64,000 bases of DNA from Pseudoips prasinana (taxonomy: Eukaryota; Arthropoda; Insecta; Lepidoptera; Nolidae): NCBI GenBank assembly GCA_951640165.1, contig OX621245.1:24978330-25042329 (forward strand). Direction: 5' to 3'. A program made the position numbers and the translations under genes. The stretch's first letter is position 1. Every line of letters starts with the position of its first letter. The notes beneath the pieces were generated by a model that saw only the letters and a list, made by a program, of their open reading frames with translations, made no database searches and was not told the origin of the DNA. Shown one piece after another: positions 43,703 to 54,239 of this stretch.

Positions 43703-46700
43703 TGGATGTGTGGTGACGGCCTAGAGAATATCACCACCCCCTCTCATCCCGTGGGGGGACGTAGAAGTCGTCCCGAGGGAATATATTCCAGAGAATGGGC
43801 AGCAGCGTTCTCATGAGTACCAATTTCTACCTTACTGCGATCGCCAACCCGTTTGCCAAGCGTGGCGATTATGGCAGATCCCCTCAAATGAAGGACACAA
43901 TTAAACCGCGGCCCCCAGTCCCCGGCAGCCCTGCTATTCCCAGCCGTGGTAACAGCCGTGGTTACGGCAGGGCAGGGGGTGCTAAGAATCCCCGGCAGAT
44001 TCCGCGTTACCAAAACCGACGACCTCTGGCCCTGGCAACATACAACACACGCACACTGCGGACCGACGAGAAGATGATCGAACTGGAGAAAGAATTGAGC
44101 AGGTTACATTGGGACATAATAGGATTATCTGAAGTCCGAAGAGAGGGGGAGGACACGATAATCCTGAAATCCGGGAATCTGTTCTATTTCCGGGAAGGCA
44201 ACCAACTCTCCCAAGGTGGTGTTGGGTTCATAGTCCACAAGTCCCTCGTCCACAACATAGTGAAAATCGAGAGTGTGTCGACTAGGGTTGCGTACCTTAT
44301 ACTCAGAATTACCAAGCGGTATTCGTTGAAGGTCATACAGGTTTACGCGCCGACTTCGACGCACTCCGACGATGAGGTTGAGGTCATGTATGAGGATATT
44401 TCTAGAGCCATACATACCTCGAACTCTTATTTCACTGTGGTCATGGGGGACTTTAACGCGAAGCTGGGTAAACGATTCGGGAATGAGCTGAAAGTGGGGC
44501 AATTTGGAACTGGAGACCGGAATCCCCGGGGCCAAATGTTGGCCCACTTCATGGAGAAGGAGGGACTCTTTATGATGAACTCCTTTTTCAAGAAGTCGGA
44601 AAACCGCAAATGGACCTGGGTAAGCCCCGATGGTAAAACAAAAAACGAGATAGACTTTATCTTGTCGACGAGTAGACAGGTGTTCAATGACGTCTCAGTG
44701 ATCAATACGGTTAAAACCGGGAGCGATCACAGACTGGTGAGAGGCTCATTGAACCTAAATGTCAAGCTCCAGAGGTCCCGACTAATAAAGTCTACGCTCC
44801 GACCTTTACCCATCTACATCCAAAACCCTGAACCCTTACAGCTCGAACTGCAAAACCGTTTCGAATGCCTAGCAGATTGCGAGGAAGTGGACTCATACCA
44901 TGACAGGCTCGTAGAAGCTGTCCATACGGCTGGGTCTAAGGTCTTCAAGGCCCACCGTACAAACAGAACCAAAAAGATCTCTGACTATACCCTGCAGCTT
45001 ATGGACGAAAGACGGAAAATGGTTCTGACATCCTCTGATGATGCTACCAGATACCGGCAGCTCAACAGACAGATCTCAAAGTCTTTGACACGCGACACGC
45101 GCCAATTTAATACAAATTGTATTAAAGAAGCCATTGAGCGGAACAAAGGCTCTAAAGTGTTTGCAAGAGAACTGCCTGTTGGACAGAGCCAACTGACGAA
45201 GCTGAAGACTGAGGATGGCAGAATCATTACGTCTAAACCTGAGTTGCTGGGAGAGATCAAGAGGTTCTATGGACAGCTGTATGCGAAAACCCAGTCACCT
45301 GTCGATAGTTGTGCCTCAGATCCCAGAGCACGACTAACCCAACACTTCACCGACGACATCCCGGACGTCAGCCTGTGCGAGATTAGAATGGCTCTCGAAC
45401 AGCTTAAGAACAACAAGGCGCCTGGTGATGATGGAATTACGGCAGAGCTTCTGAAGGCGGGTGGTACACCAATCCTACGGGCCCTTCAGAAGTTATTTAA
45501 CTCCGTCATACTAGAAGGTCAAACGCCAAAAGCATGGCACAGGGGTGTGGTGGTGCTCTTCTTCAAAAAGGGCGATAAAACCCTCTTGAAGAATTACAGA
45601 CCCATCACACTGCTGAGCCATGTTTACAAGTTGTTTTCGAGGGTCATTACGAATCGTCTCGCACGCAGGTTTGACGACTTCCAGCCTCCCGAACAAGCCG
45701 GTTTCCGTAAAGGCTTTAGTACCATAGACCACATACATACGCTGCGGCAGGTTATACAGAAGACCGAAGAGTATAACCAGCCATTATGCTTGGCGTTTGT
45801 GGACTATGAGAAAGCCTTCGATTCGATCGAAACTTGGGCCGTACTGAGGTCTCTCCAAAGGTGCCAAATCGACTACCGGTATATCGAGGTGTTAAAGTGT
45901 TTGTACGAAAACGCCACTATGTCAGTGCGACTCCAGGACCAGAACTCGAAACCTATCCACTTGCAGCGAGGTGTGAGACAGGGAGATGTTATATCTCCGA
46001 AACTGTTAACCGCTGCATTGGAAGATGTCTTCAAGCTTCTGGACTGGAAAGGCTTTGGCATCAACGTCAATGGCGAGTACATCAACCACCTTCGATTTGC
46101 CGACGATATAGTAGTCATGGCTGAGACCCTTAACGACCTCGGTACAATGCTCGATGGCCTCAGCAGAGTCTCTCAACAAGTGGGTCTGAAAATGAACATG
46201 GATAAGACGAAAATTATGTCAAACATCCATGTTGCACCCACTCTAGTTAAGGTTGGAGACTCTGCACTCGAAGTTGTAGAGAACTATATTTACCTAGGAC
46301 AGACCATCCAACTAGGTAGGTTCAACTTCGAGAAGGAGGTCAATCGTAGAATCCAACTCGGCTGGGCAGCGTTCGGGAAGCTACGTAATATCTTCTCGTC
46401 CCAAATACCGCAGTGTCTCAAGTCGAAAGTCTTCGACCAGTGTGTGTTGCCAGTGATGACTTACGGAACAGAGACGTGGTCGCTAACTATGGGCCTTATC
46501 AGGCGGCTCAAGGTCACCCAAAGAGCAATGGAAAGGGCTATGCTTGGAGTTTCCCTGCGAGATCGAATCAGAAATGATGAGATCCGCAGGCGAACCAAAG
46601 TCACCGACATAGCCCTAAGAATTGCCAAGCTGAAGTGGCAGTGGGCAGGGCACATAGCTCGTAGAGCCGACGGCCGCTGGGGTAGAAAGGTTCTCGAGTG

Positions 46701-46870
46701 GCGACCACGAACCGGAAGACGCAGCGTGGGCAGGCCCCCTACAAGATGGACCGATGATCTTGTGCGGGTCGCTGGAAAACGCTTGATGCGGATAGCGCAA
46801 GACCGGCAATTGTGGAGATCTTTGAGGGAGGCCTTTGTCCAGCAGTGGACGTCTTTCGGCTGATATGATG
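43703..46870 (+). mobile_element. Full-length RTE LINE nested in the CR1-type LINE
   Basis: 3168 bp flanked by ATGTGGATGTT at 43692-43702 and 46871-46881. The short 3' end GGCTGATATGATG matches the GAT-repeat tails of the fragments at 17878 and 61701. The 5' 90 bp (ATCACCACCCCCTCTCATCC, GACGTAGAAGTCG) recur in reverse at 52240 and 56700, defining the family's 5' end. Recent by its TSD and intact ORF. Confidence 0.9.
43795..46863 (+). CDS. RTE ORF: APE endonuclease and reverse transcriptase
   Basis: 1022 residues without stops. Endonuclease about residues 78-310: ATYNTRTLRTD (Asn), GLSEVRREGE (Glu), VQVYAPTSTHSD, VVMGDFNAKLGKR (Asp, Asn), KNEIDFIL, GSDHRLV (Asp-His). RT about 520-820: YRPITLLSHVYKLFSRVITN, FVDYEKAFDSIETW, GVRQGDVISPKLL, LRFADDIVVMA (near 763), MNMDKTKIM, YIYLGQTIQ. 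C-terminal WQWAGHIARRADGRWGRKVL and RPPTRWTDDLVR, then QQWTSFG. The family frame probably starts upstream: other copies read on from a Met about 90 bp earlier, where this copy has one extra G in a G run near 43750. Otherwise apparently functional. Confidence 0.9.
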   Translation: MGSSVLMSTNFYLTAIANPFAKRGDYGRSPQMKDTIKPRPPVPGSPAIPSRGNSRGYGRAGGAKNPRQIPRYQNRRPLALATYNTRTLRTDEKMIELEKELSRLHWDIIGLSEVRREGEDTIILKSGNLFYFREGNQLSQGGVGFIVHKSLVHNIVKIESVSTRVAYLILRITKRYSLKVIQVYAPTSTHSDDEVEVMYEDISRAIHTSNSYFTVVMGDFNAKLGKRFGNELKVGQFGTGDRNPRGQMLAHFMEKEGLFMMNSFFKKSENRKWTWVSPDGKTKNEIDFILSTSRQVFNDVSVINTVKTGSDHRLVRGSLNLNVKLQRSRLIKSTLRPLPIYIQNPEPLQLELQNRFECLADCEEVDSYHDRLVEAVHTAGSKVFKAHRTNRTKKISDYTLQLMDERRKMVLTSSDDATRYRQLNRQISKSLTRDTRQFNTNCIKEAIERNKGSKVFARELPVGQSQLTKLKTEDGRIITSKPELLGEIKRFYGQLYAKTQSPVDSCASDPRARLTQHFTDDIPDVSLCEIRMALEQLKNNKAPGDDGITAELLKAGGTPILRALQKLFNSVILEGQTPKAWHRGVVVLFFKKGDKTLLKNYRPITLLSHVYKLFSRVITNRLARRFDDFQPPEQAGFRKGFSTIDHIHTLRQVIQKTEEYNQPLCLAFVDYEKAFDSIETWAVLRSLQRCQIDYRYIEVLKCLYENATMSVRLQDQNSKPIHLQRGVRQGDVISPKLLTAALEDVFKLLDWKGFGINVNGEYINHLRFADDIVVMAETLNDLGTMLDGLSRVSQQVGLKMNMDKTKIMSNIHVAPTLVKVGDSALEVVENYIYLGQTIQLGRFNFEKEVNRRIQLGWAAFGKLRNIFSSQIPQCLKSKVFDQCVLPVMTYGTETWSLTMGLIRRLKVTQRAMERAMLGVSLRDRIRNDEIRRRTKVTDIALRIAKLKWQWAGHIARRADGRWGRKVLEWRPRTGRRSVGRPPTRWTDDLVRVAGKRLMRIAQDRQLWRSLREAFVQQWTSFG

Positions 46871-46931
46871 ATGTGGATGTTGAGTGTGTTTGTGTGGTAG
46901 CGATAAGGTATTTCATTTGCTAAGTTTTCTC

Positions 46932-48137
46932 CTATGGACGAAAAATAATTATTAAATGCTTCACATACCTCAATGCCTTGGACGGGCCCAATATACTCGT
47001 AAGTTTAGGTAATATACAATCGTCCCGTGTCCTACCTCTGGCGAGTTCGTTGATTAATTCCCACGTTTTCTTTGGTTTATTAGCACAATTATGAAACTTA
47101 TTATAAAAATATTTTTGTTTCGTTATTTTTATTGTTGAATTAACTCTATTCTGTAACTCTTCAAATGTATTTCTTATATTTTCATTGTTGTCGGTTTTTG
47201 TCAGTTGCCATAGGATATTCCTTTTGTTTATTAAATCCACAATATCTCTATTGATCCAGTCCTTTCGCGGTGGGTTTAATATTTTGGTTTTTTTCGTTTT
47301 GCACAGTGTTACCTGTTCTTTGATAAATGTTTCCAGTATTCCAAATTCATGTTCTAGGTTGCTGTAGTATCCTTCAGAGACCCGCTTTTTTAGTAAATCA
47401 TAATCCAATGCTTCATACTGCACTCGTTTATTAGGTTGCGGCACGGGTTTAAGCATCTCGACAAATATTTGTTTATGGTCCGATAGGCTTGATTCAAGGA
47501 TTGACATATTAAAAAAACAGTCTCTTAGGTTGGTACACACGTGATCTATAATTGTCCATGTCTTTGTAGTTTCACGAGTACAGTATGCCTTTTCGACTTT
47601 ATTCAGTATACGGTATCCGGCTTCTTTCAGTACATTTCTATACTGAGTAACAGAGCTCGCCGCGCTAAGTAAATCAATATTAAAGTCGCCAAAAACTAAA
47701 GTTCGTTTCCGTTTTTCCAACTGTACCGTGTAAGTCTCCAAAAAAGTCTTAATATCACTCCTACCAGGTCTATATATTCCACCTATATTGAGCGACATTT
47801 TTTCGATGTATATCCACAAATAAGGATTTCCATTTTCAAACGTTTGTTCTGTTATTTCGTACTTTATGCTCTTATGTAGAAAAAATGATACACCACCCCC
47901 TTTACTATTACTTCTATAGTTATAGATATGTGTATAGTTTGGTATTTGGTACAATTGCGCGTCTTGTTCAGAAGTAATCCAGGTTTCCGTGAATATTAAG
48001 ATATGAGGCGCCTTTGGGGTTGCTTTAAGGATGCATTTAATCTCATCAAACTTTCCCGAAGTTCGTATACTCCTCAAGTTATTGTAAAAAAATTTAAGTG
48101 ACGATGAGTCGTATGAGAGTTCATGATATTCGCTCAA
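46932..48137 (-). pseudogene. LINE ORF2, endonuclease half
   Basis: 401-residue frame. KFFYNNLRSIRTSGKFDEIK (Asn), ILIFTETWIT (Glu), GGIYRPGRSD, LVFGDFNIDLL (Asp, Asn), WTIIDHVCTN, SLSDHKQIFVEML (Asp-His): complete APE signature. After LPKLTSILGP the frame departs from the expected continuation; the next frame reads QGIEVCEAFNNYFSSIGENL up to the RTE boundary. So a single-base shift near 46985 ends this half. Confidence 0.85.
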
Positions 48138-48205
48138 TAGGTAGTGACTTACTTGTTGTGAACTGCTATCGCCACGGGAGGTATTCTGTCGCAGCGAGTT
48201 ATTAA

Positions 48206-49135
48206 TTAGTTTTTTGACTGGGATTGTTCTCTGATAATTGTAGGTTTGCCTTTTATAAACTTGATAATCAGACCTTGTTCTCCATTATCTTTCCGATTTT
48301 GTAATTCCTCTTTTAGAGATTTCAAGAAACTGCGTTGTGTCGGGGTTTGGTCTGAGTAGATATTAACGTTTTCGGTTAAGCGAGATTTGTTGCGCAACAA
48401 AGCTTTTGGAATTTCTGCATTACTGTACATAACTTTTAGGGGCCGGTTCTTATCGGGAATATATTTTCCTAACCTCATTGTCCTAACGTGACGAGGACAT
48501 TTTTCATGTACTTTTCCTAATATCTGAAGTATTTGTTCATCATCATAGGCACGCCGGACAGCAGAATTACGATCGGATTTCTCGGGTATACCCGTTATTA
48601 TTATGTTTTTTGCTCGATCGCTGCGGTCTTGAAACTCATATATTAGGTCTTCGTGGCTAGAGAGAAGCGATTTCTGTTCTGATAATGTGGGGTACTTCTT
48701 TGTCTCGTTAATATTGGCTTCAATTTTTTGTATTTTTTCTTGAGTTGCAGTATTATTGCATTTTATCGAATTTATTTCTTGATTTATTTTATTGAGGTCG
48801 TTACTCAATTGATGTGTTGTGGTTTGTAAGCTGATAATGTCTGTCTTTACGGCCCGAATATCTTCACTTATACTATTTAGAGTCTCAGTTTGGGTTTTAG
48901 CAAAGTCCTTAAAGAAATCCATTATTTCGGCTCTAAATTCCTTTAATTCCTGTCGGTATTCCCATTCCTCAGTGCGTTCCTTACGCCGTCTCATATTTAT
49001 GTTACTATTTGCGCTATCTGTATCTACGCAGTGATGAGGGTGAGGCACTAAATCGCTTTCGCTTCCGCTAGCGCTTGTTAATGTAGTATTGGTCATAGTT
49101 GTTGCTGCGTTGGTAGCCATATTGCTGTGCACCAA
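48206..49135 (-). CDS. LINE ORF1, coiled-coil nucleic-acid-binding protein
   Basis: 309 residues. Residues about 55-165 form a long coiled coil (EYRQELKEFRAEIMDFFKDF, LSNDLNKINQEINSIK). The following block YEFQDRSDRAKNIIITGIPE and VRTMRLGKYIPDKNRPLKVM resembles the RRM-like ORF1 region of L1/CR1-type LINEs. It would package element RNA. Stop at 48206 is about 70 bp before the first ORF2 Met. No damage seen. Confidence 0.8.
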   Translation of the reverse strand: MVHSNMATNAATTMTNTTLTSASGSESDLVPHPHHCVDTDSANSNINMRRRKERTEEWEYRQELKEFRAEIMDFFKDFAKTQTETLNSISEDIRAVKTDIISLQTTTHQLSNDLNKINQEINSIKCNNTATQEKIQKIEANINETKKYPTLSEQKSLLSSHEDLIYEFQDRSDRAKNIIITGIPEKSDRNSAVRRAYDDEQILQILGKVHEKCPRHVRTMRLGKYIPDKNRPLKVMYSNAEIPKALLRNKSRLTENVNIYSDQTPTQRSFLKSLKEELQNRKDNGEQGLIIKFIKGKPTIIREQSQSKN

Positions 49136-49550
49136 TCAAAACTCGTCCTTTTCTTGAGGGCTTGGAGTGGTACCTACTACGATGCGCCGTGTGACTGTGC
49201 GACAGAAACAAAAAATAATCCTCTCGTTTTCGCGGGATGGAGCGGGGTGCTGCTGCGTGAGCGCTAGGCGCACACACTAGAGTGATAATAGCTTAAATCA
49301 CCTTAGACAGTTTTTTCACTTTACACTGTATCTTGACACATTAGGGTTCACTTTTGAATGGTCCGTAATTTAATAATTTGCAATTATTTTAGTAGCACCA
49401 CTGTACACGTCTGCATGGTCTGATCATGGTCTGAATGGAATGGTCATGGTTTCGTTGTCGAATGCAGATAACGCCCCAAGTATCCTTTAAAAAAATATTC
49501 GATGTACAGTTTTGACTTTCCTATGATTTTATTATATGTATAGATTATTC

Positions 49551-50529
49551 GTTTTAATGTAATATTAGTATATCGAAATTAAGTAATATCGGTTGTATAT
49601 TCCGGTCTCCTACAGACAACGCACTCAAGTGGATGCAGGCGGGAATATTTACAATTACCCGCCATCACAAATATCAGATGGGGGCAGACGGTAGTACTGT
49701 AGTTTCCACCCTTGTATTTCTACTCTCCTTTCTATATGTATAAAGTATGATATAAAATAAAATGATGTAATATAAAATATGATATAAAAAGAAGTAATTT
49801 TATCATTACTTGAATAACGACTAATGCTCCGACTCGGCGACTAGGCGACTATCAGAATTATATGTACATATTATTCAAAATGTAATAAGATAGAAACTTA
49901 ATATCCTTGGCAACACCCAATATCTCCAAAGCACTTCATCAAAGCGATCTTGTTTGTATGAGTAATAAGTCATACAAACAAGATGCATTTGGACAATCCA
50001 AAATACAAACATTGCTAATGAATGTACGAGCCTCGTAATTCATTCGGAGCAGATACCATTTTCTTCAAAGCTGCGAGAACAAAGATCTTGATGGCTCCCA
50101 CTTAAGGAAATAGCCCGTAATAAGACATCGATAAAAATAAATTTGGTATTACAGGGGCTCTGCAGTTCAGTGTTTTTTTAAAGTAAATCTTTAAAAAAAA
50201 AGTTATACTACGCTTAAGTTTTCAAAGGTACATTACCATAGTACCTTACGCTTACATAAGCGTCACATATAGCGGTATAAAATTAATAAAAAAAGTTTAA
50301 TAAAAAGCCTACCATAAAAATAGACAGGTGAATAGAACATTTGATTGTATTATTTTGAATTAACAGATCCAAATTCAGTATTGTTGTAACTTTGAATTAA
50401 GGTGACCGTCGCGTTACCATCTCGGAGCCCTCGTGTTTCGAGTACGAACCCCTGACGTTATAACAATTTGTGTGACCCATTAATAGTTATTCTGGCTTAG
50501 TAGACGGGTTGGTGCTCGCAGTATCATGG
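49551..50529. other. Intergenic with hairpin and SINE scrap
   Basis: A 15-bp-arm hairpin (ATCTTGTTTGTATGA and its inverse) lies at 49947-49984. An S1-like body fragment (TTTGTGTGACCCATTAATAG) is near 50465. No gene. Confidence 0.5.
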
Positions 50530-50531
50530 CC

Positions 50532-51490
50532 ATAAGATAAGATAAATACTCTTTATTGCACACCAATTACAGCTAAAAATATAGAAAACATTAAAAGAAA
50601 AGTGTACAATAGGCGGTCTTATCGCAGTCAGCGAACTCTTCCAGACAAACTTTGGATGGATAAGAAGCAGAAATATAGAAAGACAACACGATAAGGGTAG
50701 TGCAAGAAAATAATTTAAGTAGGAATCTAAATACTTACAAACTAATAATGGCATTTACTTAATAGTAATACTACCATGTCATTAGATATAATACATACTT
50801 AATTACATAAACATAATGATACATACATAGTCATACATAATAAACAATATAATATGGAAGGACAGTGGAGATGCATTCATAGTGACAAGTAGTGGTTTTT
50901 TACTAGAGTTTTGAACAAACCAAGGGATTGAGCACGTCTAATTGTTAAAGGCGACGCATTCCAGAGGCGAGCTGCCTCAACAGTAAAAGATTTACTAAAA
51001 AAGTTAGTAGAATGTGTTGGTAAAGACAGGTTTAGGTTTTCTGATGATCTCAATGATCTCACATGTGTATCACTTAGAAATTTAAATCGTTCTTTAAGAT
51101 AATAGGGGGTAGCAGGATTAAAGATAATGCTGTATAAAAGGGACAAAATATGTGCATTCCGGCGAAGGCGTATAGGGAGCCACTTGAGTTTTGTACGAAA
51201 TTCAGATACGTGGTCATACTTGCGGAGCCCAAATATGAACCTTATACAAACATTTTGAATTCGCTCAAGCTTGTCAAATTGCTCTTGGGTCAAATCGAAA
51301 TAACTGGCATCAGCACAGTCGAGAACAGAGTATATCCCCAAATTTTTCACTTTATCACTTAAAGGTATAATTTCATTGGCAAACATTATATTAGGGACTC
51401 GTGACCAATCAACTTTGGATCTCATTCTGGTACTGCCAACCAAAATGGCCTGAGATTTAGGCGGGTTTACTGTTAGTCCATAAGATTTAC
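50532..51490 (-). mobile_element. 5'-truncated CR1/jockey-type LINE
   Basis: 3' end GGTGTGCAATAAAGAGTATT plus TATCTTATCTTA at 50532. Upstream on the minus strand comes ORF2 C-terminus. The break at 51490 abuts another LINE fragment in the opposite orientation. Confidence 0.8.
50877..51443 (-). pseudogene. LINE ORF2 C-terminal domain, internal deletion
   Basis: Frame extends upstream of the first Met (YGLTVNPPKSQAILVGSTRM). After SDKVKNLGI the usual thumb is missing and the text jumps to CADASYFDLTQEQFDKLERI, QNVCIRFIFGLRKYDHVSEF and LKWLPIRLRRNAHILSLLYS, ending ARLWNASPLTIRRAQSLGLF. RT catalytic region absent. Confidence 0.8.
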
Positions 51491-51516
51491 TCCATGTGCA
51501 TTGAGTAAATCTTATG
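51479..51516. repeat. 14-bp inverted repeat at a LINE-LINE junction
   Basis: CATAAGATTTACTC and GAGTAAATCTTATG, 10-nt spacer CATGTGCATT. It sits exactly where the minus-strand LINE ends and the plus-strand LINE begins. Confidence 0.8.
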
Positions 51517-52180
51517 TGAGATTCCTCAGACGTACCACCCGCCTCACTCTATGGTACACCTTTAAACAGAGTCACTCACTTCAAGTATCCTGGCCACTGG
51601 GTCACCGAAGACCTTAAAGACAACATGGATATGGAGAGAGAGCGCAGGGCGTTGTGTATCCGCTGTAATATGTTAGCTCGCAGATTAGCTCGTTGTACGC
51701 AACAAGTGAAGGTCACACTATTTAGGGCGTACTGTCAGACCTTCTACACGTGCAGTTTGTGGGCTAAATACACTCAGGGGACGTATAACGCCTTGCGTAT
51801 ACAGTATAACAACGCGTTCAGGGTGTTGATGGGGGTGCCGCGCTATTGTAGCGCATGTGGCATGTTCGCAGAGGCGCACGAGGACGGCTTCCACGCCATC
51901 ATGCGTAAGCGCTGTGCATCGATAATGGCACGGGTACGCGGCAGCCCCAGCGCCATTCTGGCCGGGTGTGCCAGCCGCTGGGACTCGGTACTGATGGCTC
52001 ACTGTATAGGCCTTCACACGAGATCAAGCGCCTGATGTAATTGTACCCTTTACTAACATAAGGCTAAGAACATTGTTACTAACTACTCGTGATCTGTATT
52101 TTGCTAACACTAGGTTAACAACACTGTTACTAACAAATTTATCGACCAAAGTCTGAAATAAATGAATTAATTATTATTAT
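51517..52180 (+). pseudogene. 5'-truncated LINE, same lineage as 12340-15900
   Basis: VTHFKYPGHW then, from 51625, MDMERERRALCIRCNMLARR, TQQVKVTLFRAYCQTFYTCS, NNAFRVLMGVPRYCSACGMF, KRCASIMARVRGSPSAILAG. The corresponding peptide of the 15204-15776 copy is clearly homologous. 3' UTR ends AAATAAATGAATTAATTATT at about 52170. Only the RT thumb/C-terminus is left. Confidence 0.85.
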
Positions 52181-52239
52181 ATATGTAAAAGATCTGAATT
52201 AATAGATTCTAGGTGATATGGTGATAGGCCATAGTACAC

Positions 52240-52345
52240 ACAGAGAGCTGCTGCCCGTTCTCTGGAGGTATTCCTTCAGGTTGACTTCTACGTCCCCCAC
52301 GGGATGAAATGGGTGGTGATATTCTTTGCCATCCGCCACACAACA
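52240..52345 (-). mobile_element. RTE 5'-end fragment, minus
   Basis: Reverse complement AATATCACCACCCATTTCAT, CCCGTGGGGGACGTAGAAGT and CTCCAGAGAACGGGCAGCAG matches 43703-43810. A 5' end without the rest means 3' loss after insertion, not ordinary 5' truncation. Confidence 0.75.
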
Positions 52346-52544
52346 ATTATATTTAATAATATTTTTTTTTATTTATTAATATATTATTCTAGTATCACTC
52401 CGTGGCTTCCACGGGTACATAGAAAAGTAAACTAGTATTTTAGATTTGTAAAATACTAGTAACTGCGTAAATTTAAAATTGCGTCAAATAATGTCTTTTA
52501 CAGGCAAATTTTTGAGACATGGATTTAAATAAATAATAAATATC

Positions 52545-52800
52545 CTGGGGCATTATTTACGCACGGCCATTTGATCCTAAACTAAGCAGAGCTTGTAGAG
52601 ACTATGGAAACCAGACAACTGACATACTATATATAGTACCTTTCTTTTGTAAATACATACTTATATAGATAATTACACCCAGACTCAGGACAAACATACA
52701 TGTTCATGAACACAAATATTTGTCCTGGGTGGGAATCGAACCGACGACCTCCAGCATGAAAGGCAAGCATTTGCCAACCACACCAAGAGGCCCATTTATA
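52545..52800 (-). mobile_element. SINE S2, minus
   Basis: Reverse complement GGCCTCTTGGTGTGGTTGGC, GTCGGTTCGATTCCCACCC (B box), TTTGTGTTCATGAACATGTA, CCTGAGTCTGGGTGTAATTA; 3' block TGGTTTCCATAGTCTCTACA. Confidence 0.75.
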
Positions 52801-53261
52801 TTATTGAAATCTCAATTTTTTTTAATAAAATACAGTTGATTTTACTTACTGAACATGTAGCTTTCCATAAAGAAATAATTTAAAATATCACTTAGGTAAC
52901 TTTTGAGTTTACCCATTACAAACTAATAAACAAACATACATAAATGTCTAATATTTTCTCTTTATAGGTAATACTATTTGATATTTATCCATATTATCTA
53001 TCATGAACTTGTGGTTAGCCTTCTGATCTCTGCTACGGCGTAGAAACAAGGACGACTAATTGCACAACTAAGCTGGAAAGCCTTGACAAATGGAGTACTC
53101 AGTAAATCAAAATAGTTTCTCGGATAAAACAATTATACCATCCCTTGGTTTAGAAACTAGAATGCCTGAAAATATATGTAACATAATTTCACGAAAAATT
53201 CTGTCAGGTAAGTATATCTTTCATGGTTGATGGCTAATGGCACCACTCTATCCCAGCTAAA

Positions 53262-54030
53262 AAAAACCGGCCAAGTGCGAGTGGGACTCGTACATGAAGG
53301 GTTCCGTAGCAGCAAGTATTTCAGTTGATTAAATGAAAGCAAATTGCGGTTAACGTTTATGACGTATAAAAAAAACTACTTGCTCGTTCAAACCAATTTT
53401 CGTTGTTAGTTTGCATGTTAATGTACATCATATATTTTTTCTAGTTTTATCTCTCTTATTTTAGAAGTTACAGGGGGGGGGGGGGACACTCATTTTACCA
53501 CTTTGGAAGTGTCTCTCGCACAAACTATTCAGTTTAGAAAAAAATGATATTAGAAATCTCAATATCATTTTAAAAAGACATATCTATAGATACCCCACAT
53601 GTATGGGTACGATGAAAAAATAATTTGAGTTTCAGTTCTATGTATTATTTTTATTATACCCCCTAAAATTATTGTACTTTTTCTATTTTTGTGTAAAAAT
53701 CTATATGCGGTTCATTGAATACATCTATTTACCAAGTTTCAACACTATAGCTCTTATAGTTTTGGAAAAAAGCTATTTCCAGTTAGTGGCTCGCACGCTT
53801 CAAACGTGCAGTTGATTGCAGGCGCCTGCCAGGTGCCAGAGAGCAAAACAACCTGCATCGTCGCCTTGGGCAAGTCATAGGCGTTTTCAATTGTAAATGC
53901 CATATAATCAGTCGTGATAAGATGCTTCAACCTTGCGGCTAGCGTACGTAGTGTGCTTACAGTAAACTTGCATACCGCGGGCAGTGCCTGGTGAGCGCGC
54001 TGGCGGCTAGTGGTAATCAAAATTCAAGAC
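53262..54030. repeat. Dispersed repeat with ACCGGCCAAGTGCGAGT end
   Basis: Starts AAAACCGGCCAAGTGCGAGT, GGGTTCCGTAGCAG, includes a 12-G run near 53467, and ends in a GC-richer part (TGGCTCGCACGCTTCAAACG). I know the ACCGGCCAAGTGCGAG start from many arthropod genomes but not its class. The 88-residue minus-strand frame in the GC-richer part has no domain I recognise. Confidence 0.5.
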
Positions 54031-54060
54031 CGCTGTCTTGAATTATGGTTACCACTAGCC
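54005..54060. repeat. Hairpin, 26-bp arms (24/26), 4-nt loop
   Basis: GGCTAGTGGTAATCAAAATT and continuation, inverted after CGCT. It marks the right end of the preceding repeat. Confidence 0.85.
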
Positions 54061-54239
54061 GGCTTGTTGGCGTGCTGCAACTGTACCGTTACGGTGCCGG
54101 GTACAGTGTGCCATATCCTTAAGCGTGTGTTATCTATCACTCATACATACCGTAGTATATTATTTTGTATTTTAACATGGCGTGAAAAAAAACTTGGCAT
54201 AAACAAAACAGTGAAAGCCTTCTAGGCTAATTGTAATTG

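Larger units (their letters stand above)
41612..49446 (-). mobile_element. CR1/jockey-group LINE, interrupted by an RTE
   Basis: About 4.66 kb after removing the RTE at 43703-46870. On the minus strand: 5' UTR (49446-49136), ORF1 (49135-48206), ORF2 endonuclease half (48137-46932), ORF2 RT half (43693-42122), 3' UTR with AATAAAG at about 41635 and a CCTAACC-containing end. ORF2 would read across the RTE insertion in frame, but a frameshift at about 46985 already separates the halves. Probably full-length at insertion. Confidence 0.85.
41397..49550 (+). repeat. Family A1 repeat split by a nested LINE
   Basis: Left half 41397-41611 ends at ATATTTTTGGTTT; right half 49447-49550 resumes TGGTTTCGTTGTCGAATGCA and runs to TTGACTTTCCTATGATTTTA. 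The intact copy at 60799 has both halves joined (TATATTTTTAGCTTCGATAT). TGGTTT at 41606-41611 and 49447-49452 looks like the target duplication of the inserted LINE. Confidence 0.8.

Noticed and set aside
42122..48137. Treating the two ORF2 halves as two separate genes
   Set aside because: They are the endonuclease and RT halves of a single LINE ORF2 separated by a TSD-flanked RTE insertion.
53754..54020. 88-residue minus-strand frame in the ACCGGCCAAGTGCGAGT repeat
   Set aside because: It lies wholly inside a dispersed repeat and shows no recognisable domain, start context or splice signals.
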